From Myxococcales bacterium (lineage in GTDB: Bacteria; Myxococcota; Myxococcia; Myxococcales; Myxococcaceae), in NCBI GenBank assembly GCA_030681895.1, contig JAUXRI010000044.1, positions 1-64,000 on the forward strand: DNA of 64,000 nucleotides, read 5' to 3'. Below, in pieces: positions 8,055 to 19,149 of the stretch. The position numbers and the translations under genes were made by a program. How positions within the stretch are numbered: position 1 is the stretch's first letter; every line of letters begins with the position of its first letter. A model generated the notes under the pieces. That model did no database searches. It was given only the letters and a program-made list of their open reading frames with translations, and was not told the origin of the DNA.

Positions 8055-8945
8055 CTACTGAGTTCGGTCCCCCTGAGCCAAGGATGGCCGCGCCATCGCC
8101 GCATGGAGGAAGGCTGGCTCTTCGGCGCCGTTTTCGCCGAGGGGGCGCAGCGCACCAACGCGAGAGGCAAGCCACAGCGCAGCGCCCAGCAACCACCTCG
8201 GCGTCGATACGAGCGCTGCCACCGACGACGGAGTCACCTCGAGGCCGCGCTGTCGGACCTGCGCGAAGCCGCTCCGCCACGCGTCCACCACGCCGACCGC
8301 TTCCGCCCACGACAGACCGCGCGTTATCGACGTCACGCCGGCCGTCATCAACGGCGTCATCACCGCCGCGTGCGTCGCGAGCCACGCCTCCATGTCACTG
8401 CACTCCACCGTGGGAATCCCCGCGGCGGTGAACGTTTGGGCCCAGCCGTCGAGCCACGAGGGCCGGAAGTCAGACATCGCGCCGACGGTCGTGATCTGCA
8501 CGCGCTCCAGGGCTCGCGGCACGACGCGCAGCTCGAGCCGCCCATCACGCAACGCCGCGACGATCGCTGGGAAAGCCCACGAGAACCGGTCGCGCCCCAC
8601 GGCTTCACGCAGCGCGGGCAATTCACTCCACGCGTTGAACATGAACATCACCGGCGCGGTGCTCGCCTTGAGCATCGGCAGCAGCGCATCGATCTGCCAC
8701 GGGCGGACGGGCACGAGGATGAGATCAGCGGAGCCCACGGACTCCACGGACTCCACAACCTCCACAACCTCCACGACGGCGCGGTCTCCCCCCACCGTCA
8801 CGATCGCGCCGTCCCGTCGCAGCTGGGCGAGCCGATCACCACGAGCGAGGACCGACACCTGATGACCCGCCTTCGCGAGCAGAAACGCGAGCGAGCTGCC
8901 GATCGCGCCTGCGCCGACGATGGTGATGCGCTTCACGTCACTCAC
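8055..8945 (-). CDS. Ketopantoate reductase family protein (PanE/ApbA-like)
   Basis: 296 residues from GTG 8945, whose GTGA overlaps the stop of the CHAT gene, so translation is coupled. The N-terminus is a Rossmann fold (ITIVGAGAIGSSLAFLLAKAGH), as in 2-dehydropantoate 2-reductase, which reduces ketopantoate with NADPH in pantothenate synthesis. The C-terminal helical half has the ApbA_C look. Residues 40-55 carry a Val/Glu-Ser repeat (VVEVVEVVESVESVGS), a low-complexity oddity. A second family member lies at 47795-48727, so this copy need not be the pantothenate enzyme. Its place at the end of a sigma/anti-sigma/CHAT operon is unexplained. Confidence 0.75.
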   Translation of the reverse strand: MSDVKRITIVGAGAIGSSLAFLLAKAGHQVSVLARGDRLAQLRRDGAIVTVGGDRAVVEVVEVVESVESVGSADLILVPVRPWQIDALLPMLKASTAPVMFMFNAWSELPALREAVGRDRFSWAFPAIVAALRDGRLELRVVPRALERVQITTVGAMSDFRPSWLDGWAQTFTAAGIPTVECSDMEAWLATHAAVMTPLMTAGVTSITRGLSWAEAVGVVDAWRSGFAQVRQRGLEVTPSSVAALVSTPRWLLGAALWLASRVGALRPLGENGAEEPAFLHAAMARPSLAQGDRTQ

Positions 8946-11926
8946 CCGCCGTAGAGGACGAAGCCCGCCCAGTAGTACGGCGACTTGAAGCGCTCCTGGC
9001 TGGCGAGCATCTTCTGCGCGCGGGCGAGCGCCTTGTCGTGCGGGAGCCCCAACTGCAGCACACCGACGTAGAACGCCTTCATCAGCTCGGCCGTCGCGCG
9101 ATCGTGCACCTTCCACAAGCTCGCGACCACCGCGCGCGCTCCAGCATGCAGGAACCCACGCGCCAGCCCGATGAACCCTTCGCCACGCACCTCTTCGCCT
9201 AGCGCCGTCTCACACGCGCTCAACGTCACGAGGTCGGCCGGCAATGACAGTGCATACACTTCAGCCAAAGACAGAAAGCCATCCACCGTCTTTCCATCGG
9301 GTGTTCGACGCGACAGCACGAGGCCGGAGCGTTCCGGATGCTCCGTGTCGAGGACTCCGTGCGTGGCGATGTGAACGATACGAGGTCGTCCAGCCGCGTT
9401 GAGCCGTGACTTCGACGCATCGAAGTCGAGCAGCACGGAGCGCTTCGTTGCCGCGACCAACGCACCGACCGACTCGACCTCGGCCCGGCTCGAGAGCAGC
9501 CGCTGGTAGTGCTCCTTCTCACCGGCGCGCAGTTGATTCGGAGCAGGCTCCACCGGCTTTCCTCCCAGCCGTGGGTCGTCGGCTTCGAACACCGGGTCTC
9601 CCACTGCGACCAGCTCCGACGTCGGCCCCGCCCGCTTCGTCGCGCGCTGCGCCTTCAGCACGCTCAAGGACGGCGTCGACTGGACCGGGAGCTCGGGCAC
9701 GAGCGCTGCCCACGGCACCAGGTGCAACGCGCCATCAGCCACGACGATCAGCCTGCGCTTCGCCGTCAACTGCGCCTCGAAGGGAGCGATCAGCGACGCG
9801 CGGAGCTTCACCCTCGCCGCCTCGGCCTTCACATCGGCCGCGTCAATTCGGGCCACGCGCGCCGCGGCCGTCTCTCCAGCCACGTCTTCATTCCGCGCCG
9901 AGTACAGCGTGTGAATCGCCTGCGCCTGCTCGTTGAGCTCCGACGGCTCGGCCAGCGTGAACGCGGTCGCGGTCTTTCCGCTCAGCACCAGCGCGTACGC
10001 CCCGTTGCGCCCGAGGAAGTACTCCACCACCAGCGAGTCGGCGCCGACCAACGCCTCCACCTCGGCCAGCGTGGGCAATGGGAGCGTCGACAAGCTCGCC
10101 ACCTTCGGATCCGCCGCCTGCACCTTCGACCGCAGCTTCTCGTACGCCGCCAACTTGAGCTCGAGCTCGGCCTCTTGCGGAGGCGCTCCCGCATCGGGGC
10201 TCGCAGTCGCTCGGAACCGTCGAGCCTCATTCTCCAGCTCACGAATCTTCGCCCTGAGCGTGTCTTCCTCGGTCAACAACGCCTGCTGGCCAGCCGGACG
10301 ATCCGCATCCACCAGCATCAAGAAGTCGAGCAGCGATCGCGCCCGCGCCCGTTCACTCGCCTCCAGCGCCTTCTCGAACCACACCCGCTCGCCCTTCACC
10401 TGCGACTGCAGCGCGGCAGCGGCGACCCACAGGTCGTAATATTTCCGAACGCCCGCAGAATAATACGCGCGCCGATCTTCACTCGCGATCCGCTCCCGCA
10501 GCGACTCGGACAACGCGAGCGCCTTCTCGGCCCACGCCACCGCCTCGGGATAGTGCTTCGCCATCAGCTCCGCCCGACCAAGCCGGTAGTACGCGTACGC
10601 CTCCCACGTGACGTCGCCGAGTTGCACGAAGAGCGTCACCGCCTGGCGCAGGGGCTCCATGGCCTCGGCCGGCCGGTTGAGGCGCCCGTACGCGCTCCCC
10701 CAGGACGTCAGCGTCTGCGCTTCACCGCGAACCGAGCCAATCTCACGCCGAAGCTGAATGGCTTCTGCGTGCCGCTCCAGCGCGATCGGGTCGAGCAGCG
10801 TCGACTCCATCTCTCCTGCGGCATCGAGGCTGAACGCGAGGCCCTGCTTGTCACCCGCGACGCGGCGCACCTTCACGGCCTCGAGATAGAACGGCAGCGC
10901 ACCCTTCCAGTCCGAGTCGAAGGAGGAGGGCATGCCACCAAGGTCGTGCAACGCGTGACCGATGGCGCGGCCGTCCTTCGTGATCAGCGCCGCCGCGTGG
11001 CCACGCTCGAAGTGGTCGGCCGCCTTCTTCCGATCCCCGAGCTCCTTGTGACACCAGCCGATCGAGCTCTCGTACTCGGCGATGAGGTGCGGGTGGCCGA
11101 ACTTCCGGACCATCTCGAGCCTGGGCACCAGCTTGCCGACGCACTGCGCATGCTCACCGCGCTCCGCGAGATCGTCAGCCTCCGCAACATCGATGCGCGC
11201 ATGGAGCAGCTCGTCGTCACCCGCCACCGCGCGAGCCTGTTGCTGGTGAACGATTGCCGCCTCGAGCCGGCCCTTCTCATGCTCGATCGCCGCGAGGCCC
11301 AGGTGAGCAGAGGCGACCGTCTCGGGCACGGAGCTCTCCAGCGCTTCGGTGAACCGCGCCGTCGCCTGCGGGTCGCTGATGCGGAGCAGGAACTCAGCGG
11401 CCGTCAGCGTCAGGGCTCCAGCGCGCTCAGAGTCGCCGAGGGCCCGCGCCTCTTTCGCGAGCACCGTCAGCTGCGTCGCCGCCATCCTCAGCCCTTCGGC
11501 CGTCGCAGGAATCGTCGACGCGATGGCCTGCAACGAGGTCGAGTCGATCGCCGCCAACGCCTTTGCGTTCGCCGACGTCGAGACCTCGAGCGTGAACGCC
11601 GTCTTCGGCCACGCGACGGCCGGCGCGACGAGCTCCAACTCCACGCCATCGGTGTCGGCGAATGCGATGCGCTCGGGCGCCGAGAACGGCCGGCGATCGA
11701 TCGCCTCCCTCGTCTCACCGCGAACGACGAAGAGCTGAACACCGCTCTGTTGCGGCTCCAGCACGATCTCCACGCCACCTTGAGGCAACCGAAACCGCTG
11801 CGGCTCCGCGCTCACCGTGCCGTCGAAGCGTTGACCGGAAGCCAGGCGCGGTGCCGACGGCGCGCAGCCAGCAAGCAGAATGAGAACGAGAATTCGAAGG
11901 AGCACGGGCCTCCGACAACACCACAC
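8942..11926 (-). CDS. TPR-CHAT protease-like lipoprotein
   Basis: 994 residues from GTG 11926 (GAGG 7 bases upstream); a second GTG at 11905 would give a shorter signal. The N-terminus is a lipoprotein signal, LLRILVLILLAGC, so export is predicted. Residues ~140-480 are TPR-like helical repeats (for example the block AYYRLGRAELMAKHYPEAV), followed by a coiled coil (~540-610). The C-terminal third is a CHAT (caspase-like) domain with catalytic His856 in HIATHG and Cys905 in SACETA, and the family end YYWAGFVLYGG. CHAT enzymes are cysteine peptidases of the caspase clan. It sits in an operon behind sigma and anti-sigma genes, which suggests control of, or by, the sigma factor. Both catalytic residues are present. 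Confidence 0.85.
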   Translation of the reverse strand: MWCCRRPVLLRILVLILLAGCAPSAPRLASGQRFDGTVSAEPQRFRLPQGGVEIVLEPQQSGVQLFVVRGETREAIDRRPFSAPERIAFADTDGVELELVAPAVAWPKTAFTLEVSTSANAKALAAIDSTSLQAIASTIPATAEGLRMAATQLTVLAKEARALGDSERAGALTLTAAEFLLRISDPQATARFTEALESSVPETVASAHLGLAAIEHEKGRLEAAIVHQQQARAVAGDDELLHARIDVAEADDLAERGEHAQCVGKLVPRLEMVRKFGHPHLIAEYESSIGWCHKELGDRKKAADHFERGHAAALITKDGRAIGHALHDLGGMPSSFDSDWKGALPFYLEAVKVRRVAGDKQGLAFSLDAAGEMESTLLDPIALERHAEAIQLRREIGSVRGEAQTLTSWGSAYGRLNRPAEAMEPLRQAVTLFVQLGDVTWEAYAYYRLGRAELMAKHYPEAVAWAEKALALSESLRERIASEDRRAYYSAGVRKYYDLWVAAAALQSQVKGERVWFEKALEASERARARSLLDFLMLVDADRPAGQQALLTEEDTLRAKIRELENEARRFRATASPDAGAPPQEAELELKLAAYEKLRSKVQAADPKVASLSTLPLPTLAEVEALVGADSLVVEYFLGRNGAYALVLSGKTATAFTLAEPSELNEQAQAIHTLYSARNEDVAGETAAARVARIDAADVKAEAARVKLRASLIAPFEAQLTAKRRLIVVADGALHLVPWAALVPELPVQSTPSLSVLKAQRATKRAGPTSELVAVGDPVFEADDPRLGGKPVEPAPNQLRAGEKEHYQRLLSSRAEVESVGALVAATKRSVLLDFDASKSRLNAAGRPRIVHIATHGVLDTEHPERSGLVLSRRTPDGKTVDGFLSLAEVYALSLPADLVTLSACETALGEEVRGEGFIGLARGFLHAGARAVVASLWKVHDRATAELMKAFYVGVLQLGLPHDKALARAQKMLASQERFKSPYYWAGFVLYGG

Positions 11927-11935
11927 CGTCGAGCC

Positions 11936-12670
11936 TCAGTCTGCCGGCGCGACGGTCAGCTCATACTCGGCGACCTGCTCGTCGTTGGAGCGCAGCACCA
12001 CGCTGTACCGGCCGGCGCTCCACGCCGCCGCGGGGACCTCGACCCGAACGGCGACCGCATCGGCGCTCGTCGGAGCCCCACGCCACACTTCACCATCCGG
12101 CCCGTTCACGACGATCTGCCAGGCGCTCCGCGGCGGCTCGCCGTCGAGGCTCAGCTCGAGCTTCACGGTGCGCAGCCGCTTTGGGAGCGTCACCTTCGCC
12201 GACGTCGCCTGCGCCCGGAGCGAGAGCGGTCGCAACGACACCTCGGCATCGACCGCAGCGCCCGGCCAGAAGAGCAGCACGAGCGCTCCAGCCACCGCGA
12301 GGCCACCAGCAAACGCCATGGGGAGCCGCGCAAAGAGCGTCGACCACCACCGGGCCGCCTCCGGAGCCGGCTGCTGTTTCGCCCTCGTCCTCAACGCGCG
12401 CGCCGTCGACACCTTGCCCCGCCAATCCGCAGACGCACGGCACAGCGCCTCGACCTTCGTCCGCCGCGCGGGGGCAAGACCGCCAGCCAGGAACGCGTCG
12501 ATCAACTCCGCCTCGAAAGCACGAAGCTCCTCGAAGCGCGGCCCGTCTTCCGCTGCCTCATCTTCGAGCTGATGCGCCTGCGCCTCGGGCAGCTCTCCAA
12601 GCAGGAATGCGAAGGCCTGGTCTTCCGAGAGCGGACTCATCGGTGGGAGTGACGTGGGGCTCGAATTCAT
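11936..12670 (-). CDS. Anti-sigma-like single-pass membrane protein
   Basis: 244 residues from ATG 12670, which overlaps the sigma-factor stop as ATGA. The N-terminal ~115 residues are acidic then basic and predicted cytoplasmic, with an opening (LSEDQAFAFLLGELPEAQAHQLE) typical of the N-terminal helices of anti-sigma factors; the zinc HxxxCxxC motif is absent. One membrane helix lies at ~118-136 (MAFAGGLAVAGALVLLFW). The outer part, ~105 residues, is beta-rich. The role as anti-sigma factor is inferred from gene order and topology. Its exported part would share the envelope with the CHAT lipoprotein encoded next. Confidence 0.7.
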   Translation of the reverse strand: MNSSPTSLPPMSPLSEDQAFAFLLGELPEAQAHQLEDEAAEDGPRFEELRAFEAELIDAFLAGGLAPARRTKVEALCRASADWRGKVSTARALRTRAKQQPAPEAARWWSTLFARLPMAFAGGLAVAGALVLLFWPGAAVDAEVSLRPLSLRAQATSAKVTLPKRLRTVKLELSLDGEPPRSAWQIVVNGPDGEVWRGAPTSADAVAVRVEVPAAAWSAGRYSVVLRSNDEQVAEYELTVAPAD

Positions 12671-13314
12671 TTCGCACCCTCGAGTTTTCCCTGCACACAC
12701 TGCTCGAGCCTGGCGCGGAGCCGGAACGCTCGCACTCGCAGCGCCTCCACCGTCGTCCCCAGTGACTGCGCCAGCTTCGCCCGGCCTGCGATGCGGCTTG
12801 GGCCCTCGTCGCGGTAGTAGCCCAGCACCAGGTTGCGCTCGGCCGTGACGAGGCCTTCCAGACAGCTGTCGAGTGCGCGCAGCCGCAGCTCGTCTTCGGG
12901 TTCTGCAGGTGCCGGCGCCGCGATGCTGCGATCGTCGATGTTGACGTCTTTGCGATCCTTCCGGCCTGCCTCGAGCGCCACCATGCGTGCGACGCCCACC
13001 ACGAACGCGTTCGGCGTGGACGTGCGCACCTCTCCGGCTTCCACTCTGCGCGCGACGCGATCGAGCGTGTCATCCGCCAGCCCCGACGCATCGCCGAGCC
13101 CGCGCCACCGGAAGAACGACTCCAGTCGATCGCGCACCTGCCGGTACTTCTCCGCTTTCGAAGTCGCGTCCGTGCCGCCGAGAAAGTCGAGGAGCCGCTC
13201 GAACGTCGACGCCTCGAAGAGTCTGCCGGGCTGTCGAGTGGAGGCCTGCGACACGAGCGGCGACACAACCGCAGTCCCTGTGTGCAGACAAGCGCGAAAC
13301 CCGGTGCCCGGCAC
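12667..13314 (-). CDS. ECF-like RNA polymerase sigma factor
   Basis: 215 residues. The central segment (TPNAFVVGVARMVALEAGRKDRK) fits sigma region 2, and the C-terminal segment (CLEGLVTAERNLVLGYYRDE ... AQSLGTTVEALRVRAFRLRARLEQCV) fits the helix-turn-helix of region 4. Length is usual for the ECF class. Several in-frame starts exist (ATG 13314 and a GTG about 15 codons later) and I cannot decide. It is the first gene of the operon with the anti-sigma-like and CHAT genes, so it probably activates its own operon and perhaps the divergent peptide gene. Confidence 0.75.
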   Translation of the reverse strand: MPGTGFRACLHTGTAVVSPLVSQASTRQPGRLFEASTFERLLDFLGGTDATSKAEKYRQVRDRLESFFRWRGLGDASGLADDTLDRVARRVEAGEVRTSTPNAFVVGVARMVALEAGRKDRKDVNIDDRSIAAPAPAEPEDELRLRALDSCLEGLVTAERNLVLGYYRDEGPSRIAGRAKLAQSLGTTVEALRVRAFRLRARLEQCVQGKLEGAK

Positions 13315-13389
13315 ACTTTCGTTTCACCTGTCTGGTGGCTGGCGGGTCTCTGCCTACGTTGCAGGCAGGTGTGGCATTGGTGCCATGCT

Positions 13390-13409
13390 TGTCACAGGGC
13401 GCAGTGACA
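13390..13409. promoter_or_regulatory. Inverted repeat in the divergent sigma/peptide control region
   Basis: TGTCAC and GTGACA arms separated by 8 bases, 76 bases before the sigma gene. An overlapping longer pair, AGGGCG (13396-13401) and CGCCCT (13416-13421), could form a stem. Either may be an operator; no sigma promoter consensus could be assigned with confidence. Confidence 0.35.
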
Positions 13410-13466
13410 GAAAGACGCCCTAACCACTTGAAATAGCGTATGCGCCATGACGGGCATGCCCTTTGC

Positions 13467-13481
13467 TGACGGGATGCGTCA
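13467..13481. promoter_or_regulatory. Palindromic element upstream of the 48-residue peptide gene
   Basis: TGACG-GGATG-CGTCA is a perfect inverted repeat with a 5-base spacer. Its left half also recurs as a direct repeat 19 bases earlier (TGACGGGCATGC at 13448-13459). It lies 50 bases before the peptide start, a plausible operator or activator site. Confidence 0.3.
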
Positions 13482-13531
13482 TGCAGGTTTCGACAGCAGG
13501 CCGAGAGTCGAAGCCCGAAGGAACAGAAGCC

Positions 13532-13678
13532 ATGGAAATCACCACGTTCATCAAGCCCCGTTTCGCGATCGGCGCCCTCCCGGGCACGGGCGTGATGCTC
13601 GTTCAGGTCAAGGCCGCCACTGAGAAGCCGGCCAACCGCGTGGTGCTCCAGACGCCTGCCGTGTCGTCACTGAGCTGA
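13532..13678 (+). CDS. Small hypothetical peptide, 48 residues
   Basis: Starts MEITTFIKPRFAIGALPGTG and ends with a Val/Ser-rich tail. ATG 13532 is preferred over an in-frame upstream start at 13463 because AAGGA precedes it and the earlier codons look random. There is no signal peptide and no cysteine, so it is unlikely to be a disulfide or lanthionine peptide. It is divergent from the sigma/anti-sigma/CHAT operon and 95 bases before glmU. It might be a regulon member or a substrate or ligand of the CHAT protein, but nothing in the sequence proves that, and it could be a leader for glmU. Not recognised as a known family. Confidence 0.5.
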   Translation: MEITTFIKPRFAIGALPGTGVMLVQVKAATEKPANRVVLQTPAVSSLS

Positions 13679-13773
13679 GTCGAATTGATTGAGCTGAGTC
13701 TCTCGTCGCCGGTGGAGCGGTTCGTTTCGCTCCCGGTTGACCCTCGGGCCCGCTGTCTGACAGACCGGCCCAC

Positions 13774-15183
<1,410 letters not shown>

Positions 15184-15260
15184 ACCCGGAATGCCCTCGT
15201 GGGCACTTCCGTTCGGGAACACGGGCGCGACCTTGAAGCGCTCAGAAAGTCAGCAACTCC

Positions 15261-17096
<1,836 letters not shown>

Positions 17097-17099
17097 GCG

Positions 17100-19046
17100 T
17101 CACCCGCCGCCGCACGCCACGGCGGTCGCGCTCGAATCGCTCACCACGTAGATGAAGTCGCTCACGCCAATCTGGCTGGTGGGCGGGTTGCCCGTGCCGA
17201 AGTCGTCGCACCCGTAGAAGCGGTGGGTGCCGCTGAACTCGCGCGTCTCGGTGCGAACCCGGAAGACTCGGCTCGTGATCGTGATCGGAACTCTGGCGAT
17301 GTATGTGGGCGCGGTGCAGCACGAGCCCGCCCCGTCGTTGAAGGTCGTGTCGCGGAGCACGGTGCCAGTCACGAGATCGGTGATGGTGATTCGCGCGTAA
17401 GCCGAACCGTCACCCGTGCCATCTGCGACGTTGATCTCATACTGCTGCGGGGCCAGCTGCCTCAGCTGAATGCTGAAGAAGAAGTTCCCTCGCAGATCGC
17501 AGACGAGGGTTCGCGACGCGTCGTCGACTCGAACGGCCGCGCCCAGAAAGCCCTGGGCTGCCACTCCAGTGGTGCTGCGGTACAGGCTGTAGTCGCGACT
17601 GGTCGTGCCCGCCGCGACTGGTGCCGCAAGCCTGAACGAGATGCGACTGCCGCCATCTGTCGAGAGCGCGATATCGCGGCCGATCGATCGCACGCCGCCG
17701 TCCGGCTCCTGGAGCACCACCGCGATGCCGCCGCCATCGTTGAGCGCCCAGCCCGACAGTGGCGGAGCCAGCTCTGCGAAGACGAGGGTGCCCGCGCTCA
17801 GAGGCGCTGGCGAGGGGTTGGAGATGTTGAGCACCTGCCGCGCGGTGCCGGCATCGCTCAGGAACGGGCGCGTCGTGCAGGGGAGTGCGCAGCGACCGTC
17901 GCCGTCTTCGTCCTGGAAGCCCACCGCGCACTGGGTGCAGGTCGGGCCCGTGTAGCCAGCGGGGCAGCTGCAGCTCGCCGTGCCCGAGACGTCGGTGCAG
18001 ATGGCGCCGCCCGTACAGGTGAGCATCGCGCCCTGACACGACGGCAGGCAGGAGCCGTTCGCGTCATTGTCCTGAAGGCCCGCACCGCAGGCTCGGCAGT
18101 CGGCGCCCGCGTAGCCCATCGCGCAGGTGCACACCGCGGTTCCCGTCGAGTCGCTGCAGGTGCCGTTCGCGCCACACTGGTTCGCTGCGCAGGCGGGCGT
18201 GCAGGTGCCGTTCGTGTCGTTGTCTTGCAGCCCAGGCGCGCAGGTCGAACAGGTGAGGCCGGTGTAGCCGCCCGAGCACGTGCACAGCGCCGTGCCGGTC
18301 GCGTCGCTGCAGGTGCCGCGTGTTCCGCACTGGGTGGTGGTGCACTGCGGCCTGCAGACCCCGTCGCCATCGTTGTCCTGGAGGCCCGCGTTGCACGCGT
18401 TGCAGGCAGCCCCCATGAAGCCGCCCGTGCAGACGCACGTCGCGCGGCCTGAGCTGTCGGAGCACGTTCCGTTGTTGCAGGTCGTCGTCATCGCGCAGGT
18501 CGCCTCACACACGCCGTTGCGATCGTTGTCCTGGAAGCCGATGGCGCACACCTCACACGTCACCCCGGCGTACCCCGGACGGCAGACGCAGCGCGCGGCG
18601 CCCGTGGTGTCAGCACACGTGCCGTTCATGCACGTCGTTCCCGAGCAGTCGGGCGCGCAGATGCCGTCGGCGTCGTTGTCCTGAAAGCCTGTCTTGCAGC
18701 GGTCGCATCGATCTCCGGTGAAGCCCGCGAGGCACTGGCACGAGGCCGCACCACCGTCGGCGCCCTTCACGCACTTGCCGCTCGCTCCGCAGTCGAGAGA
18801 GCACTCCGTCGAGGTGGTGCCCGCGTTGGTCGACACGCACGCGCTGTTCTCGCAGCGGGTGCCTCCGGCGCAGACCTTGTTGCAGGCGCCGCAGTTCTTC
18901 GAGTCCGAGACGAGGTTGACGCAGACGTCGCCACAGGCGGTGCACTCTTTGGGTGGCGCACCGAGGCAACCGGCGAACAACGACAACGAGGCGACGACCA
19001 ACAGCGCGGGGAGGCGAGTCATCATCCGTGGAAGATAGCGCTGCAT
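17100..19046 (-). CDS. EGF-like repeat lipoprotein with DNDGDG segments
   Basis: 648 residues from ATG 19046 (GAAGGGA upstream); alternative ATGs at 19025 and 19022. Signal peptide LLVVASLSLFAGC marks a lipoprotein. A Stig1-like block (NCGACNKVCAGGTRCENSACV) is followed by about seven units, each an EGF-like Cys pattern ending C-x-GF-G-x-C followed by GFQDNDxDGxC. The acidic DNDGDG part resembles thrombospondin type 3 calcium-binding repeats. The last ~230 residues are a beta-rich domain without recognised family. Predicted as a calcium-stabilised rod on the cell surface, perhaps adhesive. It lies 103 bases after recQ on the same strand and is probably not functionally linked to it. Confidence 0.8.
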   Translation of the reverse strand: MQRYLPRMMTRLPALLVVASLSLFAGCLGAPPKECTACGDVCVNLVSDSKNCGACNKVCAGGTRCENSACVSTNAGTTSTECSLDCGASGKCVKGADGGAASCQCLAGFTGDRCDRCKTGFQDNDADGICAPDCSGTTCMNGTCADTTGAARCVCRPGYAGVTCEVCAIGFQDNDRNGVCEATCAMTTTCNNGTCSDSSGRATCVCTGGFMGAACNACNAGLQDNDGDGVCRPQCTTTQCGTRGTCSDATGTALCTCSGGYTGLTCSTCAPGLQDNDTNGTCTPACAANQCGANGTCSDSTGTAVCTCAMGYAGADCRACGAGLQDNDANGSCLPSCQGAMLTCTGGAICTDVSGTASCSCPAGYTGPTCTQCAVGFQDEDGDGRCALPCTTRPFLSDAGTARQVLNISNPSPAPLSAGTLVFAELAPPLSGWALNDGGGIAVVLQEPDGGVRSIGRDIALSTDGGSRISFRLAAPVAAGTTSRDYSLYRSTTGVAAQGFLGAAVRVDDASRTLVCDLRGNFFFSIQLRQLAPQQYEINVADGTGDGSAYARITITDLVTGTVLRDTTFNDGAGSCCTAPTYIARVPITITSRVFRVRTETREFSGTHRFYGCDDFGTGNPPTSQIGVSDFIYVVSDSSATAVACGGG

Positions 19047-19149
19047 TCGGTCTGGTCCCTTCAAGATTTCTGAGGGGAGTGGTGGTTCGACCATTTCCAT
19101 GACGCCGGGCTTTGCTTTCAGTGGGGCTGAAGCGCGCCACGAGCCCGGC

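Noticed and set aside
5894..8431. 845-codon open frame on the + strand
   Set aside because: Antisense to the Cys-rich lipoprotein gene. Composition is Arg/Ala/His-rich with no domain; typical high-GC shadow.
9509..12652. 1047-codon open frame on the + strand
   Set aside because: Antisense to the CHAT and anti-sigma genes, which have clear motifs. Low-information Arg/Leu-rich translation.
15184..15260. Possible glmS ribozyme between glmU and glmS
   Set aside because: 77 bases are too few for the ribozyme, and no core pairing pattern was seen.
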